Assembly: GCF_021130785.1 (NCBI RefSeq)
Contig: NC_060215.1
Span: 67,956,501-68,020,500, forward strand
Length of the DNA: 64,000 nt
Direction of reading: 5' to 3'
Source of the DNA: Homalodisca vitripennis
Taxonomy: Eukaryota > Arthropoda > Insecta > Hemiptera > Cicadellidae
Both the position numbers and the translations under genes were made by a program. The notes beneath the pieces were generated by a model. It was given only the letters and a program-made list of their open reading frames with translations, had not been told where the DNA came from and searched no databases. Below are positions 12,309 to 23,864 of the stretch, in pieces (the first letter of the stretch is position 1; every line of letters begins with the position of its first letter).

Positions 12309-13299
12309 CCCTTTAAGTGGCAAGCGACGTCTGAGACGTTCTATTTACGCCGCCGTGACGTGGCAAGCGACGTCTTAGAAGTCGCTTCACATTGCCGCTT
12401 ATTGCTAGGCAACCGATAATTATTTTTACGTCTAGTTTGCACAGTTGCGTTCACCACTAAATTTCAAATACATTTCATATAGTATCATCAACATCACGAT
12501 GAAATAATCAATGGTACTAACTGAAATAATCCTAAGTTTTCTCCCGCGGTCTGTGGCAAAACTAGCTGAGTAGGCCTACGTGACTGTTTCGTTTCTCTTG
12601 GCTTGTACATATAGCTATATATTTTCTTTATTATTATAACATTGTCTATCTTTTTGGTTTGTAATAAATTTGGCCTTGTTTTTACGATCTTGTGTTAGTT
12701 TGTTTATTCACTGTTTCCTGGTACCAAATTTCATTTTCAAGTTTGATCACAAACAAAAAACTAAAAATAATAATTTAGTGTAATAAACTGATCTGGTAGA
12801 TCTGTAGAAGAACTCTTTCTCTTCAAAGTAAAATATAGTACCTATGCAAAGATTCTACAGCATTTAGGTTTTTTTACCAGTTTCAACAAAATAACTTTTT
12901 TTGCTATTTTGCAAAATTTTTTAATTTTTTAAATTTATTTTTTTATAGTTTTCAAACTTTTTCCTTTGTTATTTGTAGGTAATTATTGTTTCTACCTTTT
13001 GTATATAATGGATTTTATGTAACTATGTGTTTGTTATTTTTTACAAAGTGTCAAAGTTACAATTTTTAGTTTGGTCAATCAAAATCTTTTGGTTTTTCAC
13101 ATGATAAGTCCAATTCAGGTTTCAAGAAATCATTTTATTTTGTCATAATATGAAAATTCAACTCTTTCCGAAGAATTCAGTATGCAACATGACTAGGTTA
13201 GAGTAAAAAATATATTTTTGGTGAATTTTTAAAAAATACTCTGGAAAGTGGCCAAAAAGAGCTTGCCACTGTGGAAGTTTAGCATTGCCACTTCTAGGG
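12309..13299. mobile_element. 991 bp piggyBac-type MITE, TTAA duplication
   Basis: Exact TTAA lies at 12305-12308 and 13300-13303. The left end CCCTTTAAGTGGCAAGCGAC pairs with the reverse complement of the right end, CCCTAGAAGTGGCAATGC. TTAA targets with CCC-starting ends are the signature of piggyBac transposons. The left end also carries a subterminal direct repeat, GTGGCAAGCGACGTCT, at about 12317 and 12360, separated by palindromic GACGTC-type motifs. No transposase is left inside, so it is non-autonomous. Confidence 0.75.
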
Positions 13300-13344
13300 T
13301 TAACAAAACCAACGCAATTCAAACCAGTAATAATCAAGCCAGTT

Positions 13345-13348
<4 letters not shown>

Positions 13349-13399
<51 letters not shown>
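13349..13399. repeat. (TA)n microsatellite
   Basis: About 25 TA units just outside the right end of the TTAA-flanked element. Confidence 0.95.
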
Positions 13400-13401
<2 letters not shown>

Positions 13402-15234
13402 GGTCAATAGTGAAATTGGCCAAAATAAATTCAGGAAGGAGAGAAAAAATAAATACATAGTATTAAATAAAAAAAAATAAAAAAAATTACTATACAGATA
13501 TTTGTAGTCTGCATATAATCTCTTGACAAGAGAGAGCCTGGCCTTATTTTTATTGTTTGGCTTACATCAACCATTGATGTACTGTGCTTTACGTTCGCTG
13601 GATTCAAAGATTCAATAATGGAATCCAATAAAAATAAAATACTCTTTATTATGGTATTTCATCTGGTGAATATTGAGAGAAGAATACTTAAAACAACCTA
13701 TCTTGTGTTTCACTTAATTTTTGGGGAGTTTTTACTATAGTGTTTATACAAATTCAAAAACAGATGGGTGTTTTAGAAACAAGTGTGTATTTATTGTATT
13801 TGTATGTAGTGTACTTATTGGGTTTGAATTAAAAAAAACAATCTTTAGCTTACTTAAGTAAGATTTTCTTCTACCTTGCCTATGGGCATAATCGTCAATT
13901 TATCAAAACTAAAGATGGTAATTTAATAATAACTTCTATTCTGTAATTCAAAAGTTCTATAATTACATACTAAAAATATTACACTTGTAACTATCTTTTA
14001 TAACAATCAGATTACAAGTTTCCGAGATATGAATTTTCATAGTAAAATCTTGGTTAAAAGGGCAGTTGTTATCGAAATAAAAAATAGAAGTTATTATTTG
14101 TAAATTATTTGCTTTATATGTCTAAACACACAAATAAACAAGCTAAGTGTTAATGATTTAATAGTAAATTTACTAGTTAGTTCTTGGTTCAAACTGATAG
14201 TATTAAAACTCAGTTTCCTATACTTTTTGATCCAAATTAGTACAGTGGAAGGCGGCGGAGGCATATCTCTGAACAATATATGTGTAGAACTATATCTGTT
14301 GATATACCCAAATCTAAACCTTGAGTTAGCTTGTTGAATTTCGTGAATTGTCAAACTAAAAATGGTCTATTATGTCCTTGTGTATCCACGTTTCATACGG
14401 CAACGTTGTTCAGAGGATGTGTAAACATCTATTTTCAAAGATGCTTTATTCTGGAGAAGAACACAATAAGAGTGATCTCAAATATGGGAATCAGAAGGTC
14501 TTGCAGAGATCGAGAGAGTTACACTCGGTGACACTTCCTTTCCTCTACATATACAATTATGTCTGGCATTGTTGTCAAACGTGGGTATGTTTTACCATGT
14601 GTACAACACTAGAGTTGACTACACACACAAATTAGCTATGGTGGGAAGGGTTGATTCCATGTGAATATTGAGGGAAGCTCCAATTCCTCCACTAAGCTCC
14701 ACTAAAAGGAAGGTGAATTGGAGCTTACCTCAACATTCACTTGAGTTTATTTATACAATTAAACTATGATTCAATGTTTATTAATTGTTCATTTTTACCT
14801 TTTAACATAAAAATATTACAGATTTATAATCAGTTTCTAAGCTTCAGATTGATGCTTGCTATGAAATGTAAATTTGCATATGACATAAAGAAATTTATTA
14901 TGCAATACACAATTTTATTCATTTAAAACAATGTAAATATTCAACAATTCTTAATTTAATAAACCAAGGGTTTTTAGTCGAAACAAGTAATGATTTAATT
15001 TAACAGCTCAGAACATGTCTAATTAAATTTTCAATTCATAGCTTATTAGATACCTAAATAAATTAGATGTAAACTGCATTATCATAAAAATGAAACCTAT
15101 TGAAATAATGTTAATTGTACAATTAATATCCAGGTTGAATTTTTAGTTGAAATACCAATAATATCTGCTCACTAACATGCATAAGTATTCCTTATTAATT
15201 ATCTGCTCTGTTTAATAATGTTTATGATGTACAG
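13400..15234. other. Smr intron sequence
   Basis: No gene or element boundary recognised. The sequence is AT-rich with scattered short open frames of no recognisable composition. Confidence 0.45.
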
Positions 15235-15386
15235 AGTGTGGTGAATGAGCGGCAGCAGCAGCAGCCAGTGGAGTTTGGAAGGAATGAAACCATGGCAGCC
15301 CAGGTCCGCCCCCGCATCTCTCTACTCACCAACATGCCCAGCACTCCTGAGTACTTACCTGCCCTGCCCAGGAATAGGATTCAACA
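15235..15386 (+). CDS. Smr: Smrter/NCoR-family corepressor, exon B
   Basis: Acceptor gatgtacag ends at 15234 and donor GTGAGT begins at 15387. The exon enters in phase 0 (matching the end of exon A) and leaves with two bases of a split codon (CA). It reads SVVNERQQQQPVEFGRNET and then AAQVRPRISLLTNMPSTPEY to PALPRNRIQ. The RPRISLL patch resembles the RRPSLLSEF stretch of vertebrate NCoR/SMRT N termini. A different-register open frame at 15245 is rejected because this one is phase-compatible on both sides. Confidence 0.8.
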
Positions 15387-15435
15387 GTGAGTACCTATTA
15401 TCCTGCTTACTCTTTTCATTCCTTCTAGGAGTTTG

Positions 15436-16340
15436 GTTATACAAGGTGTGTTCACAAAAGTACTTGACCTAGACTTTTACCAAAAACATGGGTTATTTGA
15501 TGGCAACAGCAACCTTTTCCACTTCAAAGTACTCCCCTCCGTAGTTCATTACCATTGTCAAACACTCCTCATACTTTTGGAAAAATTCCTTGAACTCATT
15601 TTTGGAATGGGAAACACAGATAATTCCGTCTTTGGATTTAGTGTGATTTTATCTACATTCTCAAATCTTTTTCCTTTCTGTGCAATTTTTAATTTTGAGA
15701 ACAGCCAGAAATCACATAGAGCTATGTTAGGAGTGCAGGGAAATTGTCGAAGCTGTTTGATATTGTGTTTCATTAAAAAGTGCTGAATTGATTTTATTTT
15801 CTTTGCTGTGAACATGCCCACAGTTCATACTTTTTTTGCACTGCATCTTGTGGACATCTAGATAATATCCCTTGTTGGCTTTCTGATCTTTTGGAGCACA
15901 TCCTTGGCAAAACATAGGTTTCACGATAAAAAAATGTGAGCTTTACTTTGACATTGCAAAGTCTTCTACTGTGAAGAATGAACTTTTGGTTCAAGGTGGT
16001 AGTCAAGTTCGATGGCCTGCCAAATCAATAGTTGATTACTCTCCACTGAAATGCGGCCATCTTTAAATGACCAAACCATTCTTTTAGATAATAGAACAGC
16101 TGTTTCTGTCTATACGTGGTTCTCAGATGAGTATCACATATCGTTAACAAAGTTTTGTACATCACGTCTCTGAAGAAGGGTGCCCACTGACTGGACCAAC
16201 CCAACCCGGCCTGGCCTGAATTTTGTAGGATGACATGATATACATAATCAAATGGACACCTGCCCACTGCACCGAGATGGGCTAGTTAGGGCCGGTCGTA
16301 GTGGGCGGGTGTCCATTTGATTGCATGTATTTCGACATCT
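15436..16340 (-). mobile_element. decayed mariner-like transposon (minus strand)
   Basis: Minus-strand frames give transposase scraps. A possible HTH part near 16030-16100 reads MVWSFKDGRISVES. The C-terminal catalytic region (15558-15821) reads RQFPCTPNIALCDFWLFSKL and KGKRFENVD, which corresponds to the PYSPDLAPCDFFLFPKL and KGRRF motifs of mariner. The possible end aaggtgtgttcacaaaagta lies at 15438-15457. Boundaries are uncertain and no intact ORF exists. Confidence 0.55.
16229..16339. repeat. short fold-back inverted repeat
   Basis: The left arm (16229-16270) and right arm (16299-16339) are imperfect reverse complements of about 40 bp. They share an exact core aatcaaatggacacc and a near-exact GCCCACT(G/A)C. 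The GC-rich loop is about 28 nt. It could be a small fold-back element or two abutting transposon ends. Confidence 0.7.
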
Positions 16341-16499
16341 CCAGAAAGGCTGGGAGGGTAACGATGATAAGGGAATACATGATCTCTACTATCCTCGAGA
16401 TTTTCTGCTACTGCCCGAACTAACTTACTACAGTGTAGTTCAGAGCATTCACTGTTATAGGTAATATGTAATTGCATATATTCTAAGGAAAACTGTATA

Positions 16500-18632
16500 G
16501 AAACATAAGTACCTTAAAATGTTCATGTAAGCAAACGCATGGGATTTATTAAGTCTCGGGAATGAAAGAAAAGTGACTATTTCAATTTGATGGCTCTAGT
16601 ACAAAATCTACTTTGCTAAAATGCTTGAATGTGAAAGTTTACATTAAAAGTTTCTGATTTAGTTATTATTATTAAAGTAATATACACTATAAACAGAATT
16701 TCTTTAATTTTGAACAGCAATTTTAGTTATCTAAAACTATTATTTTGCTTGCATAAATAAATTTGATATCAATTAAATGTTTATTCATTCTAGATGTGCT
16801 TTTTGTGGAATTGAAATACATTAGAATACAGGGATCTGCCATGCCAGATTCCACATGTCCAATGTTAAACTTATGAGAGTTTTAGTTTAAAATAGCTAAT
16901 TACAAAACACGTGTGTTGCTCAAACAGGTATTCTCAATCCACTACAACTTAATATCAGCTGATTATTAGAACATTCACTAACCAACTTATCACCTTATTT
17001 CTTTATGGTGGTTTACAGTAATTTGTGATGTTTGCGCAACATTTTAAGCAAGTACTGACTAGCTCCATGTGAGTATGACGGGATACAAGTATTTATATAA
17101 ACATTAATATATGAGTACATATAAACACAATTGTAGAACATATTATGAGCTCTTAAATGTTAACAATGTCTTAGAATAAAATTCCAGAGCTAGGGGTGCG
17201 ATTGCGCAATGGGGCCTCTCTTCCACAGGAATTATCCAAACAAAAATTAATAATACTTTTTGTATAAATACTATTTATAAACATATACTTATTTAACAAC
17301 AAAGTGTTTATATCACATCAGAGGGATGGTCCAAGCCCATGAGCAGTAGTGCTAACATAAAGTCGTATCTCTTGACAGTATCAAATTCTATGGTAAAAAC
17401 TAGTAACAACGTTTCATAATATATCGGGAGATATTTGATGAACTGCTCCAGTGATGCACTGAGTTTGCCTTGATTGTTTGAGTTTTAGCAGTTTTGGTTG
17501 TTTGATGGTTTACTTTATACTATCCCTTGAGTTATTTGTATAGAATTAAAAAATTACTTTTTTTCAATATTCGTCATGAGATTATTGCATAAGTACCAGC
17601 TTTGAAGTTGATTTAAAGGGATGTTAACAATTCTTTTTTAAGTCTCACATGCCCCTGATCTTAAAAAGTACTTGTATTAATCCCATTGCATGTGAAAATA
17701 TGGCGATGACATAATAAGGGCTGATCTCCCAGAAAAGCTGGAGTGAGCCAGATGGTTGCAATGTGCGGAGTAAGGCCAAAGTAGTGCAGGCCGGGGCGGT
17801 TTCAGTGGGTGCCGTGCTTAAGCATAATGGCCAACTTTCTAGCAAAACTTAATGCAATCTCTTTGCTCAAGATGTTCAGTCATAGTGAAATATGACTCAA
17901 GAATGTGTAACAGGGTCCTTTTATAAAACAGAGCCCTGTGACTTATAGACCAAGTGGAGAAGAGAGAATGTTTTGTGACGGTCTCAAAAGGGTTTCTCTG
18001 TTCTCAGGGCTGGGTTTACTTATAGGCTAAAAGGCTATAGCTCTGGAGCAGCATATTGGGGGAGAGGTGGCAAATTATGGGGAAAAAAAGCATAGAATTT
18101 TATATAAACTTAAAGACATAGATTTAAAAAGAAAGTTATAGAATGCATTAAGCACAACAACATTTTTTAGACAGCAGGAGTATTAGGTCGAAAAGACAGG
18201 CTCTTCTAGTGTTGTTGCTATAATTAAAATAGGCTCTTTCTGTGGTTTCATAAATATTGTTCTGTTGGCTGCTGTATATAGTACAATTATAATACATTTT
18301 ATCACTCATGAATTACTAATTGGCATAAGATTGGGGACTGGCTGACATCACTGTTAGCTGTGGCACTGCTACCACTGCTATTCATTCTGCAATGATCACA
18401 ATCATAAAGAAAGCGACTTTGATCTTATTTTGTAACAGTAAACTTTTATATCCTCAATAATCATCATGTTTTCTTTTTAAAGTTAATAAAAAGAATGTTA
18501 AAGCAGATAGTTATTACGACAGTGTAATGTATTAGATTACTGGCTGTTTTATTACTAATTATATGTATTTCGTAGTTATATAGTAATATAATCATGTATA
18601 ATAATCCTGTTTTTTTTTTAAGTGGGCTGATC
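16500..18632. other. Smr intron sequence
   Basis: No gene was recognised. A slightly GC-richer patch near 17680-17830 carries a 66-codon minus-strand open frame of no recognisable family. Confidence 0.45.
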
Positions 18633-19575
18633 TATTCAATTCAATTCAATTTAAAATTTCTTTATTCAGACCTGTAACAGATTACAAGAATAGCGTCACA
18701 ATAAATCTCAATATAAATTTATCATTTATATATTATAACATAAAAATCAGTTTGACACTCACTGAAAAAGTAAGATTTGGCTATGTAGCCTTCTACAGAG
18801 TAACTTAAAGCAATTTTTTACATCAAGGCAGTTATTAGTTAAGGTAATTATTAGGTAATTTAAGGCGATTTTATACATTTCTAAACATACCCAACAATAC
18901 TTAAAAGTTATTTACATATTGAAACAAAAAGTCTTCAAAAGAATACAAGGATAACGTTAATAAATAATCTTTAAGTAGTTTTTTGAAATTTTCATAATTT
19001 TGCTCATTTTGAATATTGAGAGGAAGGTTAAACAAAAATTTTCTGCCGATGAAACTAGTTTTCTTTACATAAAACTTCAGCCTATGTTGTTCCACATATC
19101 TGCTACGTCTTAAATTGTGATCATGGTGATTTAAAATACTAATTGGGTTGTTATATTTTTTTACGTATAAAACAGTTTCATAAATGTATACATCATATAC
19201 AGTCAAAATTTGAAGTTGAGAAAAGTATGGTTTCACTGTATCTCTTTGTTTTAGGTTAAAAATTATTCTTAAAGGTTTTTTTTGTTGTAGTAAGATTCTG
19301 TCCAGATTTCTTTTAGTTGTGGCTCCGTATATGCGTATATTGTAAGACATATGGGAATTTACCATAGCAAAGTAGATGGCTTTCAATGTCTCAATGCTAT
19401 ACACCCTTGACATTTGGCGTAAAGCAAATAGACCGGAGGACTTTTTTTTACCACATAATCAACATGTTTCTCCCAACCTAAATTCTGATCTAATATTATT
19501 CCAAGAAACTTTGTATTGTCTACTTGATTCGATTTTGAATTTTCTAAATATATGTTAGGCTCAAATTGTAATCTT
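18633..19575 (-). mobile_element. LINE 3' fragment with (TTGAA)n tail (minus strand)
   Basis: The 170-codon minus frame (18901-19413) reads SIETLKAIYFAMVNSHMSYN, then ATTKRNLDRILLQQKK, LKQRDTVKPYFSQLQILTVY and KLLKDYLL. This is the C-terminal module found after the YADD box in CR1/Jockey-like ORF2 proteins. Upstream on the minus strand, NTKFLGIILDQNLGWEKH continues the family order. The minus-strand 3' end has AATAAAG and then TTGAATTGAATTGAA at 18638-18652. It is 5' truncated. Confidence 0.75.
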
Positions 19576-19868
19576 GATTGTTTAAATTATGTAATGTTAA
19601 TTATAGGCACTACATTGTTAAAATTGCATGGTGTTCATCGTATATATTCTGTTTTTCATTCAACTTGTCATATAAGGAAGGTATAAATGTATAGGATATA
19701 ATAATTTAGTTATTTCCAATAAAAATTAGTTTAAAGATAAATGAGTTGTTTTTACAATTGATTTCAGTTATAAACAAATATAGGAAACATAGTTCTTTTA
19801 AATATTCCTCACATGGATGGCAGCATTATTTATGCACAATGAATGGTACAATGCCATATATATATATA

Positions 19869-22272
19869 CAGGGTGTATATTATGTCTGGAAACACCCAAA
19901 TATATCCTTTAATAATTTAAATATAAATTTGAAACCTCTTACAATCGTGATAGAGATTGGGCATCTACTTTTTGGAACAATGTTTTGTTTATGTCACACC
20001 AACGGGGGACGTCCTGCCGAGGGTATCGTGAATATTCTTAATGGAAGCCTATACCTTGTGATACATAATTTTAAAGGTAATAGCTTACTGAATTTGAATG
20101 CCACAAACCGCATCTCAAGGGAATTATTCCATCAGAAAATAGAGCATTTTTAGTATTGAAAATTTACTGATGTTCAACAATGTAATTTTAACATGGTTCT
20201 TGCCACAAAATGTGTTACACTAATTTTTTAGCATTTTTTTAAATGTTCAATTAAATAAAACAAAAATTTCATTTTAAGCTGGTTCTATTAGCACAAATTT
20301 GCCAGTTTTTATTACAGTTACAATTATGGAAATACTTATGTTATTGATTTCTTATTACAAATAAAAAATAATGTATGCTGTTAGAAAAGTCTTACAACAA
20401 ACGTTTTACCTGCATTTGGTGTCAAAGCAATTGTTCGAACTGTGTTCCTTCTACGGTTTGACAATGAGCCAATCTTGTGTAAAATGATTCGACAGAGTTG
20501 CCTAACATTTCTTCAGTTATCAAAGCAATCTCCTCTATAATCCTGTTTCTTAGGTCTTCCAAATTATGAGGCTTTCTTCTATAAACATTGGATTTTAAAT
20601 GACCCCATAGGAAATAATCGATTGGTGACAAATCCGGAGATCTTGGAGGCCATTCGATTTCTCCTCTTCGGCCAATCCATTTATGAGGAAACCTTAAATC
20701 CAAATACTCTCTTACCTGTCTCCCATAATGGGGTGGAGCACCATCCTGCTGAAAACCATACATTATCAAAGTATTCTCCTGATGCAATTTGAATAGCTGG
20801 GATTATTTCATTTTGGAGCATATTGTAGTAAAGTTTGGCATTTAAATTTCCATTGATGAAAAAGGGTCCAACAATTTTGTTACCTAAAAATTCCACACCA
20901 TACGTTCAGTTTTTGTGGTTGCTGTGAATGGGACTCAGTAATCCAATGTGGGTTTTCACTAGCCCAGTAACGGCAATTGTGCCTGTTAACATTGCCATTT
21001 AGGAAAAAAAGTTGCCTCATCAGAAAAATAGTATGTTGGTCAGAAAATCTCTATTGTCATCACATTTGCGCATCACAAGTTCACAAAACTCAACTCTTCT
21101 GTCGTAATCATCCTCACTTAACTGTTGGACTAAATGAACTTTAAATGGTTTGTATTTATTAATTTTCAAAATATTACTCACAGACATAGGGTGCATATCA
21201 TGTTGCTGTGCAGCTTTTCTGAGCGATGTATGTGGGTCTTCAATGGGTCTTCAATAAATGTTTGCAAAACATCTAGTGCATGTTCTTCATCTGTTGCAGA
21301 TTGTATCCTACCCGACTTTGGCCGATTACGTACACTCCCTGTCATTTCAAAAAACGCTCAATAGTTTTTGATATTGTTGAAAACACTTATGGGATTCCTT
21401 TCTGGGAAAGTGTCATTAACACAAATTACAAACTTCCCGATAAGATCTTTGACGATCGCCATATCCTCGCATCATCAACAGAGTAATTCGTTCTCTTTCA
21501 GACAATTCCATTAAAATGCCAAATAAAAACTGAAACTACTGTAATTAGATAACTTGTTGACAGCAATGCTTCAGAGACACTGATTAACTCGACAGGAATG
21601 ATATGACCTTTGTCCATTTGTAATTCCCAAGCTTAGACCTGTCTAGTGGAAAGCTCCATGCTCAACAAACTGAAACCTGTAGACCAGATGATTAATAACA
21701 CAATAATGTTTCTCATAGGGCTAGTGACCTTTGTCTCTTTAAACATTCCTGCTGACTGGAAAACACCAAGTACAGATTCATAAGTAATCAGAGAAAGTGA
21801 CTCATAAGTTTTATTCATTGTAATAAAAAACTGGTAAATTTGTACTAATGAAACCAGCTTAAAAATAAATTGTTTATTTTATTTTAATTGAACATTTAAA
21901 AAATGCTAAAAAAATTAGTGTAACACATTTTGTGGCAAGAACCATGTTAAAATTACATTGTTGAACATCAGTAAATTTTCAATACTAAAAAATGCTCTAT
22001 TTCTGATAGAATAATTCCTTTGAGATGCGGTTTGTGGCATTCAATTCAGTAAGCTATTACCTTTTAAAATTATGTATCACAAGGTATAGGCTTCCATTAA
22101 GAATATATTCACGATACCCTCGGCAGGACGTCCCTGTTTGGTGTGACAATAAACAAAAACATTGTTCAAAAAGTAGATGCCCAATCTCTATCACGATTGT
22201 AAGAGGTTTCAAATTTATATTTAAATTATTAAAGGATATATTTGGGTGTTTCCAGACATAATATACACCCTG
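19869..22272 (-). mobile_element. Tc1/mariner-superfamily element with ~440 bp inverted repeats
   Basis: The left end cagggtgtatattatgtctg starts at 19869, and its reverse complement ends at 22272. TA flanks both sides. Homology of the arms continues for about 440 bp (19869-20310 against about 21826-22272), with small differences. Between them, minus-strand frames encode a transposase: an N-terminal region beginning with a MELSERERI-like start near 21510, FFINGNLNAKLYYNMLQNEI (20681-20896), then FQQDGAPPHYGRQV, EWPPRSPDLSPIDYFLWGHL and NLEDLRNRIIEEI (20422-20787). QDGAPPH and SPDLSPIDYF carry the second and third acidic positions. Frameshifts separate the pieces. Confidence 0.85.
20422..20787 (-). 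pseudogene. transposase C-terminal half (Tc1/mariner superfamily)
   Basis: A 121-codon open frame carries the DDE-fold second block FQQDGAPPHY and third block WPPRSPDLSPIDYFLWGHLK, followed by a helix-rich C terminus ending FEQLL. It is frameshifted from the preceding 20681-20896 frame, so the gene is broken. The same WPPRSPDL family recurs at 8895-9167 and near 35640. Confidence 0.8.
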
Positions 22273-22300
22273 TATATATATATATATATATATATATTAT
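22273..22300. repeat. (TA)n microsatellite at element edge
   Basis: A TA run directly abuts the right end of the 2.4 kb element and includes its target duplication. Confidence 0.9.
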
Positions 22301-22919
22301 GTAGCTTTAGAGAAATGAGTGATAGCTTAAATTGTAAAAGAGAATAGGTTATGTATCCTTATGGGGATTGTGTGAAAAATGTGCGTTAATAGCAGTTCAG
22401 TGTGGCAAATTTTAGACAGCACTACCATGTTGTCTTTTACTAAGAGTTGTATTTGAATTTTATAGTACTGATCTCATTTTGATAACATTTAATTATTTGT
22501 TTTTGTTTGTACTCAATACAACATATTTTATATTTTTCTGTAATATAATAACGATCAATGTTTCTTTCATACCACTAGATAGTACAAAATCCAACGATTC
22601 ATATAGCAACAAAATTTAGCGTTTGATATATCTTGTTATAGACAATCACATAATGAAAGTTAATACTTTTAGGGGGAGTTATACTGGAGTTATACTGTGG
22701 CCATCAGTTCGGGGGGTAGAAATAATCCATGGAGAGCAGATTTTAATATCCGCCTCTGCTTTCACATCCACGTCTGGTCTGAGATTGTCAGTTATGTATT
22801 AATCGGCCAACATAGGGAGGTTGAATACTTTTTGAACACACCCTATACATGTTATTTAGAATTCTTGTCAAATATTTTAAGACTGTTCTTTGGGTGCAGA
22901 TAAATCACATATTTGTTGA

Positions 22920-23640
22920 AATCAAACTTTAAATTTAAAATCTTCTTTTCTCTGGTCTGTATGCTAAGAAAAATCTTAAACAATTAGCTGATATTTAAAC
23001 TGCCAAAACAGTATATTTTGGACTATGTAAGTCTCATATTACTTATAACCTTATTATTTGAAGTGAACAGCAGTCGTTCAGCAACATGGAACGAGTATTG
23101 ATTCAGCAGAAACAAGCTTTAAGGATACTTGCATATCTACATCTTTTAAGGAACTGGGATTTATGACAGTGGTCAACCTGTACATTCAAGAGGTAGTCAT
23201 GTATGCTGATAATAAAAATCCACCAAGCAAGAACATCATCCACAGCTATCACATCAGACATGCTACATTCTTCGCTATACGTTAACATCTCCTCTTTCTG
23301 TATAAAAGACAACCGATCTTCATTGGCTGCAGACTACATAATCTTCCATCAACTCCCATCTTCATCATCTTTCATGTTCTTCTCTGTATCTTCCAGAACA
23401 ACTGAGAAGAATGAGAGGACAGAACCTGAAGAGGGAGCAAATGCTTGACATAACAATCATACTACAACATAGTTCTACAATGGCAATTAAATCCATTATA
23501 TATATCATTTTACTAACTTATTTTACTTTGTAACTTACCGACAAACAGCAGCTAACACATTGTATTTTTACATTCTGTTAACTTTTGTAATGTATTTGTG
23601 TTTCTCTATGAAATAACAAATCAAGAAATTGATTGATTGA
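22920..23640 (+). mobile_element. decayed LINE 3' fragment
   Basis: Broken + frames read AKTVYFGLCKSHITYN, SNMERVLIQQKQALRILAY and FMTVVNLYIQEVVMYADN. This is the same C-terminal module as the other LINE fragments here. The 3' region ends near tgattgattga (23628-23638). 5' truncated and full of stops. Confidence 0.6.
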
Positions 23641-23801
23641 ACATTATCAATTAACATTGGTGGTGCTTTGCAATGGTTGTACTGAAGACAGGAAGGATGT
23701 TGTAATAAGTAGTTTTAAATTTGAAAATATTTTTTTAATTTTAGAGTTTATTAGTTTTAATTTATTTTCTTCTATAATGATTAATATTTCATATTTTTCA
23801 G

Positions 23802-23864
23802 AGGAGAGCCATATCGGGAGAGAGAGCGTGAGAGGACCATTGACCTGGTCACCCCATCAACTAG
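23802..23864 (+). CDS. Smr: Smrter short cassette-like exon C1 (GEPYRERERER)
   Basis: Acceptor atatttttcag ends at 23801 and the donor is AG|GTATAT with GT at 23865. The exon is 63 nt, enters with one base completing a split codon (CA|A, Gln) and leaves with two bases, so it is phase-symmetric and can be skipped. It reads GEPYRERERERTIDLVTPST. Its first six codons give the same residues as the start of the 37146 exon (GEPYRE), and five of the six differ only at the third base. That argues for a real protein-coding exon related by duplication. Confidence 0.7.

Noticed and set aside
15245..15472. Open frame MSGSSSSQWSLEG over exon B
   Set aside because: A shadow register. The exon frame SVVNERQQQQ is phase-compatible on both sides and matches the family.
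17645..17845. 66-codon minus frame in a GC-richer patch
   Set aside because: No family resemblance and no splice context.
15436..22857. Pairing of aaggtgtgttcacaaaagta (15438) with ctttttgaacacaccctata (22832) as ends of one element
   Set aside because: It would span an intact LINE, a complete Tc1-type element and over 7 kb with no supporting target duplication; more likely two unrelated relics.
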